DNA of 64,000 nucleotides from Stenotrophomonas sp. 704A1 (GTDB lineage Bacteria; Pseudomonadota; Gammaproteobacteria; Xanthomonadales; Xanthomonadaceae). A model generated the notes under the pieces. That model was not told the DNA's origin. It did not search any database and saw only the letters and a list, made by a program, of their open reading frames with translations. Location of the stretch: contig NZ_CP130831.1 in NCBI RefSeq assembly GCF_030549525.1, forward strand, positions 955,501 through 1,019,500, in the 5' to 3' direction. The position numbers were made by a program, and so were the translations under genes. Position 1 is the first letter of the stretch, and each line of letters starts with the position of its first letter. Shown piece by piece: positions 16,914-27,265 of the stretch.

Positions 16914-16990
16914 GTGGCTGTAGCTCAGTTGGTTAGAGTACCGGATTGTGATTCCGGTGGTCGGGGGTTCGAATCCCCTCAGCCACCCCA
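16914..16990 (+). tRNA. tRNA-His(GTG)
   Basis: Acceptor stem GTGGCTG/CAGCCAC, anticodon loop TTGTGAT (GTG) and encoded CCA. The G at 16913 can pair with the discriminator C, the extra G-1 base pair characteristic of tRNA-His, so the mature RNA probably begins at 16913. Confidence 0.97.
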
Positions 16991-17069
16991 CTGGTTCAAC
17001 CGCATCGGCATTGCCGAAACGGTATTGCAATAAACAGAAAGCACGTTACAATGTGCGTCTGAGTTTCAA

Positions 17070-17145
17070 GGGCTGTTAGCTCAGTTGGTAGAGCAGTTGA
17101 CTCTTAATCAATAGGTCCAAGGTTCGAATCCTTGACAGCCCACCA
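17070..17145 (+). tRNA. tRNA-Lys(CTT), copy 1
   Basis: 76 nt; acceptor GGGCTGT/ACAGCCC, anticodon loop CTCTTAA (CTT), encoded CCA. Identical to the copy at 17343. Confidence 0.97.
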
Positions 17146-17151
17146 AGACAG

Positions 17152-17182
17152 AAGCCATCGGGTCCGCCCGGTGGCTTTTTTC
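17152..17182 (+). terminator. Terminator after tRNA-Lys copy 1
   Basis: Stem AAGCCATCGGG with CCCGGTGGCTT and a short loop, followed by TTTTT. Confidence 0.75.
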
Positions 17183-17342
17183 TTGCTGTTTTCAGCGATT
17201 CCGCCGCTCCGGCTGCGTCCCTGCGTGGGCCGCCTGCGCGGAGCGCGCCGCCCAGGCAGGCGTCGGCAGGCGATGCGGATCCGTCTGAAAAAAGTACTTG
17301 CACCGGCCGCGCGGATCAGGTCATAATTCGCCCCCCGATTTC

Positions 17343-17418
17343 GGGCTGTTAGCTCAGTTGGTAGAGCAGTTGACTCTTAATCAATAGGTCCAAGGTTCGA
17401 ATCCTTGACAGCCCACCA
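17343..17418 (+). tRNA. tRNA-Lys(CTT), copy 2
   Basis: Same 76-nt sequence as the first copy, with anticodon CTT and encoded CCA. Flanks differ, except for a related terminator. Confidence 0.97.
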
Positions 17419-17422
17419 GACG

Positions 17423-17454
17423 AAAGCCACTTGGTCCGCCAAGTGGCTTTTTTC
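17423..17454 (+). terminator. Terminator after tRNA-Lys copy 2
   Basis: Stem AAAGCCACTTGG with CCAAGTGGCTTT, a short loop, then a T tract. Confidence 0.8.
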
Positions 17455-17624
17455 TTGTCCGCAGGTGCGCGGCACGGCGCATGAAGGTGCGCTGCCGCAG
17501 TCGCTGGCGCGGCGCCGGAACGGGGCGGGCGATGCAGCGTTGCGGGCCGGGGCACGTATTCAGCTTTGTTCGCAGCTTCCGCTTTGGGCCCCCGCCTGCA
17601 ACAATGAACGCCTGTGCCGGCCAC

Positions 17625-17709
<85 letters not shown>

Positions 17710-17900
17710 GGCCGGCCCGTCCCCCGCCCGATCGGGCTTCCGCGTCAATCCCCGCGCCCGGCCATGCTGGCGGCGCCGCCCGAATTGGGCGAAACTAAAG
17801 GGCTGCGGCAAGCAGGCGCGTCCCAGACGTCGTGTCCTTACAACCGTTTCATCCCATCATCGAGCCGGGGGCCAGTGCGCCGTCGGTGGCAGGAGTCAAC

Positions 17901-19196
17901 ATGCAAGCTTCGATCGAATCCACCGGCAACCTGGAACGCCGCCTGAGCTTCTCGCTGCCGGAAGAGCGTCTGCAGAGCCACATCAACGGCCGCCTGGGCG
18001 AAATCGCCCGTACCACCCGCATCAAGGGTTTCCGTCCTGGCAAGGTGCCGGCCAAGGTGATCGAGCAGCGCTTCGGCGCGCAGGTCCGTGGCGAAGCGCT
18101 GGACGGCCTGCTGCGCGAAACCTTCGACGCCGCCGTGCGTGAGCACGACCTGCGCATCGTTGGCAGCCCGCGCATCGACAAGGGCGACGAGGGCGAGTTC
18201 TCCTTCGTGGCCACCGTCGAAGTGGTGCCGGACTTCGGCGACATCGACGTCAGCAAGCTGACCGTGGTGCGCCACACCGCCGAGATCACCGACGCCGACA
18301 TCGACCAGATGATCGAGAACCTGCAGACCCAGCGTCGTACCTGGGCCGCGGTCAGCCGCGGCGCGCAGGATGGCGACCTGGTCGCGCTGGAAACCTGGTC
18401 GCAGGCCGGTGAAGAGCGCCTGCCGGCCGAAGGCACCGAGAAGGGCAGCATCGTGCTCGGCCAGGGCATGATGTTCGAGACCATCGAGCAGGGCCTGGCC
18501 GGCCTGGCCAAGGGTGAAGAGAAGACCCTGGACGTCGAGTTCCCGGCGGACTGGCGCGTGCCGGCGCTGGCCGGCAAGACCGTGCAGGTCACCGTCAAGG
18601 TCACCGAGGTGTCCGAGCCGGTCGTGCCGGCGGTCGACGAAGCCTTCATCAAGAGCTTCGGCGTGAAGGGCGGCGACATCGAACAGTTCCGCAGCGACAT
18701 CCGCGCCAACCTGGAGCGCGAGCTGAAGGGCGCACTGATGAACCGCCTGCGTCGTGAAGTCGGCGAGCAGCTGATCGCCGCCTATTCGTCGGTGGAAATG
18801 CCGCCGCGCCTGGTCGAGAACGAAGCCCGCGCCATGCTGGCCCAGCAGGTCGAGCAGGCCCGCCGCAACGGCCAGAACGTCGGCGAAATCCCGGCCGATG
18901 CCCACGAAGGCTTCAAGGACGCCGCCGCCAAGCGCGTGCTGGTCGGCCTGGTGGTCGGCGAAGTGGCCCGCAGCAACGATCTGCGCCTGGAGCCCAAGCG
19001 CCTGAATGAAACGATGCGTCTGATCGCCTCGACCTACGAAGAGCCGGAACAGGTCATTGAGATGTACCGCAACGACCCCCAGCTGATGTCTGGTCTGCAG
19101 AACCGCGTGATGGAAGAGCAGGTGATCGACTGGATCGCCGAGCGCGCCCAGCACACCGAAGAAAAGCTGTCGTTCCAGGACGCGATCCGCCAGTAA
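17901..19196 (+). CDS. tig: Trigger factor, ribosome-bound chaperone
   Basis: A 431-aa ribosome-associated folding factor with peptidyl-prolyl isomerase activity. The ribosome-binding domain is at the N-terminus; the signature loop appears as [18 protein letters not shown] (about residues 46-63, family motif GFRxGKxP). The PPIase domain (about 150-245) and the helical C-terminal substrate-binding arms follow. The ATG at 17901 has GGAG just upstream; an earlier in-frame start would add unmatched residues. It heads the conserved tig-clpP-clpX-lon-hupB-ppiD order, linking folding of nascent chains with protein degradation. A terminator-like hairpin follows, so clpP may be partly separate. Confidence 0.97.
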   Translation: MQASIESTGNLERRLSFSLPEERLQSHINGRLGEIARTTRIKGFRPGKVPAKVIEQRFGAQVRGEALDGLLRETFDAAVREHDLRIVGSPRIDKGDEGEFSFVATVEVVPDFGDIDVSKLTVVRHTAEITDADIDQMIENLQTQRRTWAAVSRGAQDGDLVALETWSQAGEERLPAEGTEKGSIVLGQGMMFETIEQGLAGLAKGEEKTLDVEFPADWRVPALAGKTVQVTVKVTEVSEPVVPAVDEAFIKSFGVKGGDIEQFRSDIRANLERELKGALMNRLRREVGEQLIAAYSSVEMPPRLVENEARAMLAQQVEQARRNGQNVGEIPADAHEGFKDAAAKRVLVGLVVGEVARSNDLRLEPKRLNETMRLIASTYEEPEQVIEMYRNDPQLMSGLQNRVMEEQVIDWIAERAQHTEEKLSFQDAIRQ

Positions 19197-19217
19197 TCCC
19201 GGGCGGATCCCCGGATG

Positions 19218-19247
19218 CCCCGCGCCACCCCTGGCGCGGGGTTGTTT
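19218..19247 (+). terminator. Terminator-like hairpin between tig and clpP
   Basis: Perfect 10-bp stem CCCCGCGCCA with TGGCGCGGGG, a 4-nt loop, then TTGTTT. The T tract is imperfect, so read-through is possible. Confidence 0.65.
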
Positions 19248-19272
19248 CCCCCCAAGATAGGTGCCTCACGAA

Positions 19273-19899
19273 ATGGACAACCGAACCAAAGCCCTGAACA
19301 TGGTTCCCATGGTGGTCGAGCAGACCAGCCGCGGCGAGCGTGCCTACGACATCTATTCGCGCCTGTTGAAGGAGCGCCTGATCTTCCTGGTGGGCCCGAT
19401 CGACGATCACATGGCCAACGTGGTGGTGGCGCAGCTGCTGTTCCTGGAAGCGGAAAACCCGGAAAAGGACATCAGCATCTACATCAACTCGCCGGGTGGC
19501 GTGGTCACCGCCGGCATGGCGATCTACGACACCATGCAGTACATCAAGCCGGACGTGAGCACCATCTGCGTCGGCCAGGCCGCCTCGATGGGCGCGCTGC
19601 TGCTGGCATCCGGTGCGGCCGGCAAGCGCTATGCGCTGCCGAATTCGCGCGTGATGATCCACCAGCCGCTGGGCGGCTTCCAGGGCCAGGCCACCGATAT
19701 CGACATCCACGCCCGTGAGATCCTGACCCTGCGTTCGCGCCTGAACGAGGTGCTGGCCAAGCACACCGGCCAGTCGCTGGAGACCATCGCGCGTGACACC
19801 GAGCGCGACAACTTCAAGAGCGCTGCCGATGCGGTTGCCTACGGCCTGGTCGACCAGGTCCTGGAGCGCCGTCCGGAAGAGTCGATCCAGGCCGGCTGA
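19273..19899 (+). CDS. clpP: ClpP, proteolytic subunit of Clp protease
   Basis: A 208-aa serine peptidase of family S14, which assembles into two stacked heptameric rings and degrades proteins delivered by ClpX or ClpA. The catalytic Ser is in [11 protein letters not shown], the His in [17 protein letters not shown], and the Asp follows in TERDNFKS. Start [17 protein letters not shown] at 19273; a GTG 12 nt earlier in the same frame is possible. clpX follows 126 nt downstream on the same strand, its usual partner. Confidence 0.97.
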   Translation: MDNRTKALNMVPMVVEQTSRGERAYDIYSRLLKERLIFLVGPIDDHMANVVVAQLLFLEAENPEKDISIYINSPGGVVTAGMAIYDTMQYIKPDVSTICVGQAASMGALLLASGAAGKRYALPNSRVMIHQPLGGFQGQATDIDIHAREILTLRSRLNEVLAKHTGQSLETIARDTERDNFKSAADAVAYGLVDQVLERRPEESIQAG

Positions 19900-20025
19900 C
19901 CGGCGTCCACGGGGCCCTGGCAGGCCCCGTTCCTGCAGGGTCGGGCGGACTGGTGTCCCTCCGGCCCTGTGCTATTCTCGAATCGAACCCCCGTTCAGCG
20001 GGTGGGGTAACTGGGTAAGCGAAGC

Positions 20026-21315
20026 ATGAGCGAAGACCGCCAAGGTCGTTCCACGGACACCGGCAAGATCCTCTACTGCTCTTTCTGCGGCAAGAGCCAG
20101 CATGAAGTGCGCAAGCTGATTGCGGGTCCGAGCGTGTTCATCTGCGATGAATGCGTGGAGCTGTGCAACGACATCATCCGTGAGGAACTTGAGGAAAAGG
20201 CGCAGTCGGCGCGCAGTTCGCTGCCCAAGCCGCGCGAGATCCTCGAGGTCCTCGACCAGTACGTGATCGGCCAGAACCGCGCCAAGCGCACCCTGGCCGT
20301 GGCCGTGTACAACCACTACAAGCGCATCGAGAGCCGCCAGAAGAACGACGAAGTCGAACTGGCGAAGTCGAACATCCTGCTGGTCGGTCCGACCGGTTCG
20401 GGCAAGACCCTGCTGGCCGAAACCCTGGCCCGCCTGCTCAACGTGCCGTTCACCATGGCCGACGCCACCACGCTGACCGAAGCCGGTTACGTGGGCGAGG
20501 ACGTGGAGAACATCATCCAGAAGCTGCTGCAGAAGTGCGACTACGACGTCGAGAAGGCGCAGCAGGGCATCGTCTACATCGACGAAATCGACAAGATCTC
20601 GCGCAAGAGCGAGAACCCGTCGATCACCCGCGATGTGTCCGGCGAAGGCGTGCAGCAGGCCCTGCTGAAGCTCATCGAAGGCACCGTGGCCAGCGTTCCG
20701 CCGCAGGGGGGCCGCAAGCACCCGCAGCAGGAATTCCTGCAGGTGGACACCAAGAACATCCTGTTCATCTGTGGCGGCGCGTTTGCCGGCCTGGACAAGG
20801 TGATCCAGCAGCGTTCCAACGACGCCGGCGGCATCGGGTTCGGTGCCAAGGTCAAGAGCAGCGAGCGCAAGCAGGAAGTGGGCAAGGTGCTGGCGGAAGT
20901 CGAGCCGGAAGACCTGATCAAGTTCGGCCTGATCCCTGAGTTCGTCGGCCGCCTGCCGGTGGTGGCGACCCTGGAGGAACTGGACGAGCCGGCCCTGATC
21001 AGGATCCTGACCGAACCGAAGAACGCCATCACCAAGCAGTTCCGGAAGCTGTTCGAGATGGAGAACGTCGAGCTGGAGTTCCGTCCGGACGCGTTGTCGG
21101 CCATCGCCAGGAAGGCGCTCAAGCGCAAGACCGGCGCCCGTGGCCTGCGTACCATCGTCGAATCGGTCCTGCTGGACACCATGTACGACCTGCCTTCGCA
21201 GGAGAACGTCAGCAAGGTGGTGGTGGATGAATCGGTGATCGAGCACAAGTCCGAGCCGTACCTGATCTACCAGACCCCGCCGGCCCCTGAACAGAAGGCC
21301 GCTGGCGCCGAGTGA
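20026..21315 (+). CDS. clpX: ClpX, ATPase subunit of Clp protease
   Basis: A 429-aa AAA+ unfoldase. The N-terminal C4 zinc domain is visible as [14 protein letters not shown] and ICDECVELC. The AAA core has Walker [13 protein letters not shown] (about residue 119), Walker [11 protein letters not shown], and the sensor region [10 protein letters not shown]. The IGF-type loop that docks to ClpP is present as GGIGFGA. ClpX unfolds tagged substrates and feeds them to ClpP. Normal length; the ATG at 20026 starts the zinc domain. A strong terminator follows. Confidence 0.97.
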   Translation: MSEDRQGRSTDTGKILYCSFCGKSQHEVRKLIAGPSVFICDECVELCNDIIREELEEKAQSARSSLPKPREILEVLDQYVIGQNRAKRTLAVAVYNHYKRIESRQKNDEVELAKSNILLVGPTGSGKTLLAETLARLLNVPFTMADATTLTEAGYVGEDVENIIQKLLQKCDYDVEKAQQGIVYIDEIDKISRKSENPSITRDVSGEGVQQALLKLIEGTVASVPPQGGRKHPQQEFLQVDTKNILFICGGAFAGLDKVIQQRSNDAGGIGFGAKVKSSERKQEVGKVLAEVEPEDLIKFGLIPEFVGRLPVVATLEELDEPALIRILTEPKNAITKQFRKLFEMENVELEFRPDALSAIARKALKRKTGARGLRTIVESVLLDTMYDLPSQENVSKVVVDESVIEHKSEPYLIYQTPPAPEQKAAGAE

Positions 21316-21368
21316 TTCTTTCAAGTTGTTGAATGGAAAGAATTTTCTCGGAACGTCTTGCATCTGAA

Positions 21369-21405
21369 AGCCGATGGCCCCATAACGGGGCCATCGGCTT
21401 TTTTT
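21369..21405 (+). terminator. Rho-independent terminator after clpX
   Basis: Stem AGCCGATGGCCCC with GGGGCCATCGGCT, a 4-nt loop, followed by seven T. Confidence 0.9.
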
Positions 21406-21457
21406 GTCTCCGGAAGATGCCCTCCCGGAGACGGTTTTCCCCTTCCCTGGAGCCCCC

Positions 21458-23908
21458 ATGGCCCGTTCCCCAAGTGAGACCCTCGACCTGCCGGTCCTGC
21501 CGCTGCGCGACGTAGTGGTATTCCCGCACATGGTCATCCCGCTGTTCGTCGGCCGCGACAAGTCCATGCACGCGCTGGAACAGGCGATGGACGCTGACAA
21601 GCGCATCCTGCTGCTGGCGCAGAAGTCGGCCGAGACCGATGACCCGCAGGCCGCCGATCTCTACCAGGTCGGCACCCTGGCGCAGGTGCTGCAGCTGCTG
21701 AAACTGCCCGACGGCACCATCAAGGTGCTGGTCGAAGGCCTGTCGCGCGTGCAGGTCACCAGCGTCAGCGAACGCGATGGCGCGCTGCACGGCCAGGCGG
21801 TGGAGATCGATGCGGCCGATGCGCGTGAACCGCGCGAGATCGAGGCGATCGCCCGTTCGCTGATGTCGCTGTTCGAACAGTACGTCAAGACCAACCGCAA
21901 GCTGCCGCCGGAGCTGCTGCAGACCCTGTCCGGCATCGATGAGCCGGCACGCCTGGCCGACACCATCGCCGCGCACATCAGCGTGCGCCTGTCCGACAAG
22001 CAGCGCCTGCTGGAAACGCTGGCCGTGGGCGAGCGCCTGGAGATGCTGGTCGGGCTGGTCGATGGCGAGATCGATGTACAGCAGATGGAAAAGCGCATCC
22101 GCGGCCGCGTGAAGTCGCAGATGGAGAAGAGCCAGCGCGAGTACTACCTCAACGAGCAGATGAAGGCCATCCAGAAAGAGCTGGGTGACCTGGACGATGC
22201 GCCGGGCGAGCTGGAGGAACTGGCGCGCAAGATCGCCGAGGCCGGCATGCCCAAGCCGGTGGAAGCCAAGGCACGCAACGAACTCAACAAGCTCAAGCAG
22301 ATGTCGCCGATGTCGGCCGAAGCGGCCGTGGTGCGCAACTACCTGGAGTGGCTGCTGGGCGTGCCGTGGAAGAAGCGCAGCAAGGTGCGCAAGGACCTCA
22401 AGGCCGCACAGGACACCCTCGACGCCGACCATTACGGCCTGGAGAAGGTCAAGGAACGCATCCTCGAGTACCTGGCAGTGCAGTCGCGGGTGAAGCAGAT
22501 GAAGGGGCCGATCCTGTGCCTGGTGGGTCCGCCGGGCGTGGGCAAGACCTCGCTCGGCCAGTCCATCGCCAAGGCCACCAACCGCAAGTTCGTGCGCATG
22601 TCGCTCGGCGGCGTGCGCGACGAAGCCGAGATCCGTGGCCACCGCCGGACCTATGTCGGTTCGATGCCGGGCCGCATCGTGCAGAACCTCAACAAGGTCG
22701 GCAGCAAGAACCCGCTGTTCGTGCTGGATGAGATCGACAAGATGTCGATGGACTTCCGCGGCGATCCGTCGTCGGCATTGCTGGAAGTGCTCGATCCGGA
22801 ACAGAACAACGCGTTCAACGACCACTACCTGGAAGTGGATCTGGACCTGTCCGAAGTGATGTTCGTGGCGACCTCGAACTCGCTCAACATTCCCGGCCCG
22901 CTGCTGGACCGCATGGAAGTGATCCGCATCCCGGGCTACACCGAGGATGAGAAGCTCAACATCGCCAGCCGTTACCTCTCGCCCAAGCAGATCAAGGCCA
23001 ATGGCCTGCAGCCGGAAGAGCTGGAGATCGGCAGCGATGCGATCCAGGACATCGTGCGCTACTACACGCGCGAGTCCGGCGTGCGCAACCTGGAACGCGA
23101 GATCGCCAAGATCTGCCGCAAGGTGGTGAAGGAGATCGCGCTGGCCGGCCCGCAGCCGGCAGCAAAGGCGAAGAAGGGCGCGAAGAAGAAGGCGCTGGTG
23201 AGCGTGACCAGCAAGAACCTGGACAAGTACCTGGGCGTGCGTCGCTTCGATTTCGGCCGTGCCGAGGAAGAGAACGAGATCGGCCTGGTCACCGGCCTGG
23301 CCTGGACCGAGGTCGGTGGCGATCTGCTGCAGATCGAATCGACGCTGGTGCCGGGCAAGGGCCAGCTGATCCTGACCGGCCAGCTCGGCAACGTCATGAA
23401 GGAATCGGCGTCGGCAGCGCTGTCGGTGGTGCGTTCGCGCGCGGTCGGTTTCGGAATCGATCCGGAGTTCCTGCAGAAGCACGATGTGCACCTGCATGTG
23501 CCCGACGGTGCGACCCCGAAGGACGGCCCCAGCGCCGGTGCGGCGATGGTGACCTCTCTGGTGTCGATGCTGACCAAGGTGGCGGTGCGCGCGGATGTGG
23601 CGATGACCGGCGAGATCACCCTGCGTGGCCGGGTGACCGCGATCGGCGGGCTGAAGGAGAAGCTGCTGGCCGCATTGCGCGGCGGCATCCGCACGGTGAT
23701 CATCCCGGAAGAGAACCGCAAGGATCTGGCCGACATTCCCGCCAATGTCACCCGTGACCTGGAGATCGTGCCGGTGAAGTACATCGAGCAGGTGCTCGAT
23801 CTGGCCCTGGAACGTCCGCTGGCCCCGAAGAAGGCCCGCAAGACTGCGCAGCGTGTCACGGTGCGGAGCAAGGCCAAACCGAGTGGAAACGCGCGCGTCA
23901 AGCACTGA
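21458..23908 (+). CDS. lon: Lon ATP-dependent protease
   Basis: An 816-aa cytoplasmic AAA+ serine protease that removes misfolded and short-lived regulatory proteins. The N-terminal substrate-binding LAN domain starts LPVLPLRDVVVFPHMVIPLF; the AAA domain has Walker A GPPGVGKTSLGQ (about residue 357) and Walker B LFVLDEIDKM; the C-terminal S16 domain has the catalytic Ser in KDGPSAGAAM and the Lys in GGLKEKLLAA. An Ala/Lys-rich linker (AKAKKGAKKKA) precedes the protease domain, and the extreme C-terminus is basic (KKARKTAQRVTVRSKAKPS). The ATG at 21458 begins the conserved domain. It lies behind the clpX terminator, so it has its own promoter. Confidence 0.97.
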   Translation: MARSPSETLDLPVLPLRDVVVFPHMVIPLFVGRDKSMHALEQAMDADKRILLLAQKSAETDDPQAADLYQVGTLAQVLQLLKLPDGTIKVLVEGLSRVQVTSVSERDGALHGQAVEIDAADAREPREIEAIARSLMSLFEQYVKTNRKLPPELLQTLSGIDEPARLADTIAAHISVRLSDKQRLLETLAVGERLEMLVGLVDGEIDVQQMEKRIRGRVKSQMEKSQREYYLNEQMKAIQKELGDLDDAPGELEELARKIAEAGMPKPVEAKARNELNKLKQMSPMSAEAAVVRNYLEWLLGVPWKKRSKVRKDLKAAQDTLDADHYGLEKVKERILEYLAVQSRVKQMKGPILCLVGPPGVGKTSLGQSIAKATNRKFVRMSLGGVRDEAEIRGHRRTYVGSMPGRIVQNLNKVGSKNPLFVLDEIDKMSMDFRGDPSSALLEVLDPEQNNAFNDHYLEVDLDLSEVMFVATSNSLNIPGPLLDRMEVIRIPGYTEDEKLNIASRYLSPKQIKANGLQPEELEIGSDAIQDIVRYYTRESGVRNLEREIAKICRKVVKEIALAGPQPAAKAKKGAKKKALVSVTSKNLDKYLGVRRFDFGRAEEENEIGLVTGLAWTEVGGDLLQIESTLVPGKGQLILTGQLGNVMKESASAALSVVRSRAVGFGIDPEFLQKHDVHLHVPDGATPKDGPSAGAAMVTSLVSMLTKVAVRADVAMTGEITLRGRVTAIGGLKEKLLAALRGGIRTVIIPEENRKDLADIPANVTRDLEIVPVKYIEQVLDLALERPLAPKKARKTAQRVTVRSKAKPSGNARVKH

Positions 23909-24126
23909 CGGGCGCAGTCGAAATGCTTGAAACCCGCGTCGTTGCTGGCTTTCCAGCTTGCGTGGGGGTAGGGCCGCTGGTATAAAAGCAGCACTCGCGA
24001 ATGAGTGATCGCAGTCAGCGCTCACTGAATTCGGCGAACCGTTTCCACATGGCAACCGCATGCAGACGTCGTGCGGTTGCTTCCCTGTCGAATACGCGGA
24101 AACCACCGCCAAAGGAGTTGTAGAGA

Positions 24127-24399
24127 ATGAACAAGACCGAATTGATCGACGCCGTTGCTGAAGCCGCCGACCTGACCAAGGCCGAGTCCAGCCGCGCTGT
24201 CGACGCCGTCGTTGCTGCCGTCACCAAGGCGCTGAAGGACGGCGATGCGGTCACCCTGGTTGGCTTCGGTACCTTCCAGGTGCGCGACCGTGCGGCCCGC
24301 ACCGGCCGCAACCCGAAGACCGGCGACACCATCAAGATCGCTGCTTCGAAGAATCCGTCCTTCAAGGCTGGCAAGGCGCTGAAGGATGCTGTAAACTAA
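24127..24399 (+). CDS. hupB: HU DNA-binding protein
   Basis: A 90-aa histone-like protein. It starts [20 protein letters not shown] and has the arm motif [20 protein letters not shown] (family GRNPxTG) that inserts into the DNA minor groove. HU bends and compacts DNA in the nucleoid. The location after lon is the usual one. A long untranslated leader of up to about 200 nt separates it from lon, including a possible TATAAA-like -10 in GGTATAAAAGC at about 23979. Confidence 0.97.
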   Translation: MNKTELIDAVAEAADLTKAESSRAVDAVVAAVTKALKDGDAVTLVGFGTFQVRDRAARTGRNPKTGDTIKIAASKNPSFKAGKALKDAVN

Positions 24400-24410
24400 G
24401 CGGCTCGCTG

Positions 24411-24485
24411 GGGTGCTTAGCTCAGCGGTAGAGCGTCTCCTTTACACGGAGAGGGTCGGGGGTTCGAAACCCTCAGCACCCACCA
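24411..24485 (+). tRNA. tRNA-Val(TAC)
   Basis: 75 nt; acceptor GGGTGCT/AGCACCC, anticodon loop TTTACAC (TAC), encoded CCA. Starts 12 nt after hupB. Confidence 0.97.
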
Positions 24486-24511
24486 CAGCACCGCGGTAAA
24501 GTTTGAAATGT

Positions 24512-24588
24512 GGAGCGGTAGTTCAGCTGGTTAGAATGCTGGCCTGTCACGCCGGAGGTCGCGGGTTCGAGTCCCGTCCGCTCCGCCA
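24512..24588 (+). tRNA. tRNA-Asp(GTC), copy 1
   Basis: 77 nt; acceptor GGAGCGG/CCGCTCC, anticodon loop CTGTCAC (GTC), encoded CCA. Confidence 0.97.
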
Positions 24589-24597
24589 TTTTCAACG

Positions 24598-24631
24598 AGG
24601 CCCCCGGCCGAAAAGCTGGGGGCCTTGTTTT
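24598..24631 (+). terminator. Terminator after tRNA-Asp copy 1
   Basis: Stem AGGCCCCCGGC with GCTGGGGGCCT, followed by TGTTTTC. Confidence 0.75.
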
Positions 24632-24675
24632 CTCCCCGGTCCAGGCCGGGAAGGAAACAAAGAGGTCTGCAATAC

Positions 24676-24752
24676 GGAGCGGTAGTTCAGCTGGTTAGAA
24701 TGCTGGCCTGTCACGCCGGAGGTCGCGGGTTCGAGTCCCGTCCGCTCCGCCA
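24676..24752 (+). tRNA. tRNA-Asp(GTC), copy 2
   Basis: Identical in sequence to copies 1 and 3. Confidence 0.97.
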
Positions 24753-24859
24753 TTGCACAACTCTTAAATCCTCGTGAAAAAACTTTGAAAAAAGTGTTCA
24801 GCGGGGTAGGTTTTCAGGAAGTCTTCGGATATACTGAGCGCCTGCAAAGTTTCAAGCGC

Positions 24860-24936
24860 GGAGCGGTAGTTCAGCTGGTTAGAATGCTGGCCTGTCACGC
24901 CGGAGGTCGCGGGTTCGAGTCCCGTCCGCTCCGCCA
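24860..24936 (+). tRNA. tRNA-Asp(GTC), copy 3
   Basis: Identical in sequence to copies 1 and 2; followed by its own hairpin terminator. Confidence 0.97.
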
Positions 24937-24942
24937 ACTCTA

Positions 24943-24972
24943 AAAGCCCTCGACGCATGTCGGGGGCTTTTT
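24943..24972 (+). terminator. Terminator after tRNA-Asp copy 3
   Basis: Stem AAAGCCCTCGAC with GTCGGGGGCTTT and a 4-nt loop, then TTC and further T. Confidence 0.8.
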
Positions 24973-25116
24973 CTTTGTGCGTGCCGCGCGGGTGCCGCCG
25001 CTGCCGGCGCCGCGCCGGATGATCGGCCGCAAGGGCCTGCGCGGGCGGCTTTTGGTCCACGCGGCGAAGCGGGTTACACTGCCGGGCTCGCCAATCAGGC
25101 CTTGTGATTCCTCACC

Positions 25117-27072
25117 ATGCTGCAGAAACTCCGCGACAAGACCTCAGGCTGGATCGTCACCGTGATCCTGGGGCTGCTGATGATTCCGTTCCTGTTCGTG
25201 ATCGACAACAGCTACCTCGGTGGCGTCGGCGCACAGAACGTGGCCAAGGTTTCCGCACCGCCGACCTGGTGGCGCTCGGCGCCGTCGTGGTGGCCGGTGC
25301 GCATGCTGTGGCAGCACCATGAGATCAGTTCGCAGGATTTCCGCACCCGTTTCGAACAGGAACGCATGCGCGAGCGCCAGCAGCAGGGCGAGAATTTCGA
25401 TCCGCGCGCGTTCGAGAGCACCGAGAACAAGCTGGCCGTGCTCGACCAGTTGATCGACGAGCAGGTGGTGCGCCTGGTCGGTGAGCAGGCGGGTGTCGTG
25501 ATCGGCGACGGCGCCGTGCGCGAATACATCATGACCATCCCCGCCTTCCTGGGCGCCGATGGCAAGTTCAGCGAAAGCAACTACCGCCTGGCCCTGGCCG
25601 GTGGCAATCCGCCGCGTACCCCGACCCAGTTCCAGGAACTGGTGCGTGAGAGCCTGCAGCAGTCGGTCATCCCGTCGGGCCTGCAGAACTCCGGCTTCGT
25701 CACCCAGGCCGAGACCGAGCGCCTGCTGAAGCTGCTCGGCGAGACCCGTGACGTCGAACTGGCGGCGCTGCCGGAAGTGCCGGTCGATACCGCGCCAGTC
25801 ACCGATGCACAGATCAAGCAGTGGTACGACAGCCATGGCAAGGATTTCCGCCAGGCCGAATCGGTGTCGCTGGAGTATGTCGAGCTCAACGGTGCCAACC
25901 TGCCGGCGCCGACCGCCGCCGACGAGGCGACCCTGCGCAAGCGCTACGAAGACGAAAAGGCCAAGTTCACCACGCCGGAACAGCGCCAGGCCGCGCACAT
26001 CCTGGTGACCGGCGACGGTGCCGAAGCCAAGGCCGCCAAGCTGGCCACCGAGGCCAGGGCCGCGGGTGCCGACTTTGCCGCGCTGGCCAAGGCCAACTCG
26101 GAAGACCCGGGCTCCAAGGACCAGGGCGGTGACCTCGGCTGGGTCGAGCGTGGCGCCATGGTCAAGCCGTTCGAGGATGCCCTGTTCGCGGCCAAGGCGG
26201 GCGATGTGGTGGGCCCGGTCAAGACCGATTTCGGCTACCACGTCATCAAGGTGGCCGCGGTCCGTGGCGGCGAAGGCAAGTCGTTCGAGGAGGTGCGTGA
26301 CACGCTGGCCGCCGAACAGCTGAAGGCCGATGGCGAGCGCGGCTTCAACGATCTGGCCGGCCGCCTGGTCGATGCCATCAACAAGAGCCCGAGCGACCTG
26401 GCCGCTGCTGCCAAGGAGGTCGGGATGACGCTGCAGACGCTGGGCCCGATCACCCGCGCGACCGCCAGCGGCATTGCCGCCGATCCGGCCGTGCTGCGCG
26501 CTGCGTTCTCCGACGTGCTGGTGCAGGACGGCACTGCCAGCGATCCGATCCCGCTGGGGGGCAGCAGCAACCACAGCGTGGTGATCCGTGTGGCCGCCCA
26601 TACCCCCGAGCAGGCGATGCCGCTGGACAAGGCGCGCGAGCAGGTGATCGCAGCGATCCGTGCCGATCGCCAGCGCCAGGCCGGTGACAAGATCGCTGGC
26701 GCGCTGCTGGCCAAGCTGAAGGCCGGTGCCACCCTGCAGTCGCTGGCTGCCAGCGAGAAGCTGCAGCTGAGCCCGATGCCGGGCCTGCCGCGCAGCCAGC
26801 CGGTGCCGACGCCGGAAATCAACCGCGCGATCTTCAGCGCACCGCTGCCGGCCGATGGCAAGCCGAGCTACGGCAAGGTCGACGTCAACGGCCATGCGCT
26901 GCTGTTCGCGGTGAACAAGGTCAACCCGGGCGACGTCAAGGAAGTGACCGCCGAGCAGCAGAAGCAGCTGAAGGACCAGTTGAGCCAGATCGACGGCATG
27001 GCCGCGGCCAAGGCCTACATCGACGCGATGCGCAAGAAGTTCGTGGTGCAGACCACCGAAGCGAACCTGTAA
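25117..27072 (+). CDS. ppiD: PpiD-type periplasmic peptidyl-prolyl isomerase/chaperone
   Basis: A 651-aa SurA/PpiD-type protein anchored in the inner membrane, assisting folding of exported proteins at the Sec exit. One N-terminal membrane anchor (about residues 12-32, [19 protein letters not shown]) is followed by a SurA-N-like chaperone region and a parvulin domain (about 285-385): [16 protein letters not shown] at its start and [21 protein letters not shown] at its end. The long C-terminal region is typical of PpiD. Start ATG at 25117. It follows the lon-hupB block as in other Gammaproteobacteria, with a tRNA cluster between. A strong terminator follows. Confidence 0.93.
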   Translation: MLQKLRDKTSGWIVTVILGLLMIPFLFVIDNSYLGGVGAQNVAKVSAPPTWWRSAPSWWPVRMLWQHHEISSQDFRTRFEQERMRERQQQGENFDPRAFESTENKLAVLDQLIDEQVVRLVGEQAGVVIGDGAVREYIMTIPAFLGADGKFSESNYRLALAGGNPPRTPTQFQELVRESLQQSVIPSGLQNSGFVTQAETERLLKLLGETRDVELAALPEVPVDTAPVTDAQIKQWYDSHGKDFRQAESVSLEYVELNGANLPAPTAADEATLRKRYEDEKAKFTTPEQRQAAHILVTGDGAEAKAAKLATEARAAGADFAALAKANSEDPGSKDQGGDLGWVERGAMVKPFEDALFAAKAGDVVGPVKTDFGYHVIKVAAVRGGEGKSFEEVRDTLAAEQLKADGERGFNDLAGRLVDAINKSPSDLAAAAKEVGMTLQTLGPITRATASGIAADPAVLRAAFSDVLVQDGTASDPIPLGGSSNHSVVIRVAAHTPEQAMPLDKAREQVIAAIRADRQRQAGDKIAGALLAKLKAGATLQSLAASEKLQLSPMPGLPRSQPVPTPEINRAIFSAPLPADGKPSYGKVDVNGHALLFAVNKVNPGDVKEVTAEQQKQLKDQLSQIDGMAAAKAYIDAMRKKFVVQTTEANL

Positions 27073-27095
27073 GCCTCGCGGCGGCAGGCAAGGAC

Positions 27096-27121
27096 AAGGC
27101 CCGGCACCGCCGGGCCTTTTT
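27096..27121 (+). terminator. Rho-independent terminator after ppiD
   Basis: Stem AAGGCCCGGC with GCCGGGCCTT, a 3-nt loop, then T5. Confidence 0.85.
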
Positions 27122-27265
27122 CATGCCCGCAGGGCGGCGCGCGTGCCCTCCGCGCAGCGACCTGTGCGTGGCCTGCAAGCGGGCCAGGCGCAGACAGCAG
27201 AACGCCGAGCGTGGGCTCGGCGTTGCAGGGTCCAGGAGGAGCGGTGGGGGGCGCTGTGCCCGGCG

